Shown in pieces: positions 7,050 through 8,630 of a stretch of DNA of 8,630 bases; position 1 is the stretch's first letter, and every line of letters starts with the position of its first letter. This DNA is from Kordiimonadaceae bacterium. GTDB taxonomy: Bacteria > Pseudomonadota > Alphaproteobacteria > Sphingomonadales > Kordiimonadaceae. The DNA is taken from contig JAESTR010000192.1 of the NCBI GenBank assembly GCA_016763495.1, positions 1 through 8,630 on the forward strand, written 5' to 3'. A model generated the notes under the pieces. It did no database searches and was not told the origin of the DNA. It saw nothing but the letters and a program-made list of their open reading frames with translations. The position numbers and the translations under genes are program-made.

Positions 7050-7091
7050 TTCTAGAATTGCCAAATTCGGCTTTTTTTGTTACACTATAAT
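7050..7091 (+). promoter_or_regulatory. Candidate flagellin promoter: consensus -10 box with upstream dyads
   Basis: TATAAT at 7086-7091 is a perfect -10 hexamer, but no good -35 lies 16-18 bases upstream: TTGCCA (7058-7063) is 22 bases away. Two small dyads overlap just upstream: TTCTAGAA (7050-7057) and GAATT-GCCA-AATTC (7055-7068). This could mean an activator-dependent promoter. A start near 7098 would leave a leader of about 55 bases with no clear Shine-Dalgarno and a small hairpin TGGC-AGAAA-GCCA (7127-7139). No sigma-54 -24/-12 element with correct spacing is present. Confidence 0.35.
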
Positions 7092-7152
7092 CGCTATACA
7101 CAATGTAGGCCCGTGCAATAGACAACTGGCAGAAAGCCAAAGCAGCTGACAT

Positions 7153-7971
7153 ATGTTAAGTGTAAACACAAATTCAAGCGCCTTATCCGCGGTTCGAAAC
7201 CTCAAAGCCAGCAGCGAATGGCTTAAGACTTTACACACCCGCATTAGCACAGGGCTTAATGTTTCTTCAGTAAAAGATAATGCCGCCATATACTCTATCG
7301 CGCAGCGCATGCGCGGTGATTTGGCTGGCCTAAACGCCACTGTTGGCAGCATCGACAGGGCCACCGTGACAGTCGATGTCGCCACTGTCGCCACTGAAAG
7401 TATCTCAGACCTATTAAACGAGATGAAAGGCAAGCTAGTGTCGATGCTAGATGCCCAAAAGAATGGCGATACAAGTGGTGAAGCACTTTATAAAAGTGAT
7501 TTAGACGCCCTACGCGAAATGATCAAATCCCGTATCACCAGTGCCTCGTTCAATGGGTCAAACCTTATCGACCAAGGCAATGACATCATCAGTGCACTTG
7601 CAAGCAGCGACGGCGATGAAACATTGGACTTTGAACATAAAGACCTACAGTTCGGCGGCGCCATTATCACATTGACCGATGATAGCAATTATACGATGGA
7701 AGCGCTGGACGCCTCCATCAAAAATGTTAACCGTGCACTTGGCCATTTTGGGACCGCTTCACGTCGGCTAGAAATTCAAAAAGAATTCACCAACAAATTG
7801 CACGATGTTATTGAAACCAGCATTGGCCGCTTGGTGGATGCAGATCTCGCCAGAACGGCCGCCGATTTAGAAGCCGCCCAAATCAAAATACAGCTAGGCA
7901 TTGCCTCACTCAACATCGCTAACAAAAGCCCTCAAGCAATATTATCACTTTTCAAACCGTCAGGCCGTTAA
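7153..7971 (+). CDS. Flagellin, short alphaproteobacterial (FljK-like) type
   Basis: 272 residues, matching the short Caulobacter-type flagellins that have little or no D2/D3 surface domain. The N-terminal D0/D1 region shows [14 protein letters not shown] (4-17), RISTGL (30-35), [14 protein letters not shown] (41-54) and [10 protein letters not shown]. The C-terminal D1/D0 region (227-267) reads [20 protein letters not shown] onward to [14 protein letters not shown], close to the conserved flagellin end. It would be secreted by the flagellar type III apparatus and polymerise into the filament. The final five residues KPSGR extend past the usual SLF(R) end, and their last codons overlap rlmN. 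FlaF, FlbT and other flagellar genes are not in the window, so this is an isolated copy. There is no clear Shine-Dalgarno before the ATG; translation may be controlled through the leader, as FlbT does for fljK in Caulobacter, but that is inference. Confidence 0.95.
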   Translation: MLSVNTNSSALSAVRNLKASSEWLKTLHTRISTGLNVSSVKDNAAIYSIAQRMRGDLAGLNATVGSIDRATVTVDVATVATESISDLLNEMKGKLVSMLDAQKNGDTSGEALYKSDLDALREMIKSRITSASFNGSNLIDQGNDIISALASSDGDETLDFEHKDLQFGGAIITLTDDSNYTMEALDASIKNVNRALGHFGTASRRLEIQKEFTNKLHDVIETSIGRLVDADLARTAADLEAAQIKIQLGIASLNIANKSPQAILSLFKPSGR

Positions 7972-8630
7972 AGCTTCTTTTGCTGCAGCTTCGTCTCGCA
8001 AAATCTGCCCTTTTGACTTTTTCTCTGAGGCTGACTTTAGCTGACCGCAGGCTGCCATAATGTCCCGACCGCGCGGTGTACGTATTGGCGCTGAGATACC
8101 CTCTTTAAATATATAATCTGAAAACTGCTTGATGCGCTTTTCGTCAGAACATTCATATTCAACACCCGGCCACGGGTTGAACGGGATCAAGTTCACTTTT
8201 ACAGGGAGCTTATATTTGCGGATCAAACGCACCAATTCCTTGGCATCAGCATCACTGTCGTTAATGCCTTTCAGCATTGCATATTCAAACGTAATGCGCC
8301 GCGAATTGCTGCCGCCCGGATAATTGGCGCAGGCTTTTAACACCTGCTCAAGATTATACTTTTTATTGATTGGCATAATTTCAGTGCGCACATCATCGAA
8401 CGGTGAGTGCAGAGAAACCGCTAGGTTAACACCTATTTCGCGGCCCGCGCGTTCCATTTGGGGCACAACACCAGACGTTGACAATGTGATACGGCGACGG
8501 GAAAGCTGTATACCTTCCGGGTCCATGATTATATCGAGCGCTTTTTTGACATTGTCAAAATTATACAGCGGCTCGCCCATGCCCATCATCACAATGTTAG
8601 TTACTTGGCGGCCCTTTGTTGGGTCCTGCC
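7960..8630 (-). CDS. rlmN: Dual-specificity 23S rRNA/tRNA adenine-C2 methyltransferase RlmN, partial
   Basis: The minus-strand frame is open from the right edge to a TGA at 7962-7960, giving about 223 C-terminal residues; the N-terminus and the radical-SAM CxxxCxxC cluster motif lie outside the window. Within it, [18 protein letters not shown] (the SAM-binding GEP motif) sits near the edge, followed by [55 protein letters not shown] and [15 protein letters not shown]. The Cys in AACGQL corresponds to the essential C355 of E. coli RlmN, which forms the methyl-transfer intermediate. The enzyme methylates C2 of A2503 in 23S rRNA and A37 in some tRNAs. An apparent GTG start at 8592 is not real, since conserved sequence continues upstream. 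The 3' end overlaps the convergent flagellin by 12 bp and no terminator is visible between them. Confidence 0.96.
   Translation of the reverse strand, partial: QDPTKGRQVTNIVMMGMGEPLYNFDNVKKALDIIMDPEGIQLSRRRITLSTSGVVPQMERAGREIGVNLAVSLHSPFDDVRTEIMPINKKYNLEQVLKACANYPGGSNSRRITFEYAMLKGINDSDADAKELVRLIRKYKLPVKVNLIPFNPWPGVEYECSDEKRIKQFSDYIFKEGISAPIRTPRGRDIMAACGQLKSASEKKSKGQILRDEAAAKEALTA

Noticed and set aside
7042..7062. Possible sigma-54 promoter (TTGGCAG...TTGCC) upstream of the flagellin
   Set aside because: The GG and GC elements are 16 bases apart instead of 12, so sigma-54 holoenzyme would not recognise them together.
7055..7078. Second terminator before the flagellin (weak dyad followed by seven T residues)
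   Set aside because: The stem is short and AT-rich, and the much better hairpin at 6986-7018 already follows the MerR-family gene.
7376..7397. Tandem 9-bp repeat in the flagellin gene (GTCGCCACT twice)
   Set aside because: It simply encodes VATVAT within a conserved helix with repeated small residues; two copies are not a meaningful repeat array.
7960..8592. Treating the GTG at 8592 as the true rlmN start
   Set aside because: Conserved RlmN residues (TNIV before MMGMGEP) continue upstream in frame to the window edge, so the gene is truncated by the window and does not start there.

Overview
The window looks like chromosomal DNA from an alphaproteobacterium with a moderately AT-rich genome. 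The best clues are a short (272 aa) flagellin of the Caulobacter FljK type, an iron-type TonB receptor with alphaproteobacterial-style motifs, and ordinary housekeeping argG and rlmN genes. The sequence alone does not fix the genus; a marine lineage such as Kordiimonadales or a relative would fit but is only a guess. There are no tRNA or rRNA genes, CRISPR arrays, transposases or phage genes.

Layout: (1) 1-516, minus strand: the N-terminal 172 residues of an AEC-family (auxin efflux carrier) permease, running off the left edge. (2) 761-2932, plus strand: a complete TonB-dependent outer-membrane receptor of the siderophore type, divergent from the permease. A 17-bp Fur/Irr-like dyad lies just upstream. 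(3) 2959-2999: a strong hairpin that serves as a bidirectional terminator. (4) 3018-4250, minus strand: argG, with a good sigma-70 promoter. (5) 4251-4750: a 500-bp AT-rich noncoding region with a 43-bp imperfect palindrome that can fold in two alternative ways. (6) 4751-6043, plus strand: a REC-EAL response regulator, predicted to be an active c-di-GMP phosphodiesterase (RocR-like). (7) 6219-6980, plus strand: a MerR-family activator with a TipAS-like C-terminal domain and a well-formed internal ribosome binding site and start codon, followed by a terminator. (8) 7153-7971, plus strand: the flagellin. (9) 7960-8630, minus strand: the C-terminal part of rlmN, running off the right edge and overlapping the flagellin tail-to-tail by 12 bp.

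Functionally the window mixes housekeeping genes (argG, rlmN) with sensing and surface genes: iron uptake, c-di-GMP turnover, a ligand-sensing MerR regulator and a flagellin. The three plus-strand genes at 4751-7971 form a block between two minus-strand core genes. The REC-EAL protein and the flagellin could both belong to the motile-to-sessile switch, but no shared promoter or operon ties them together. I see no clear new multi-gene system. The points most worth checking are the possible two-product merR/tipA gene, the palindromic leader upstream of the REC-EAL gene, and the isolated flagellin that runs into rlmN.
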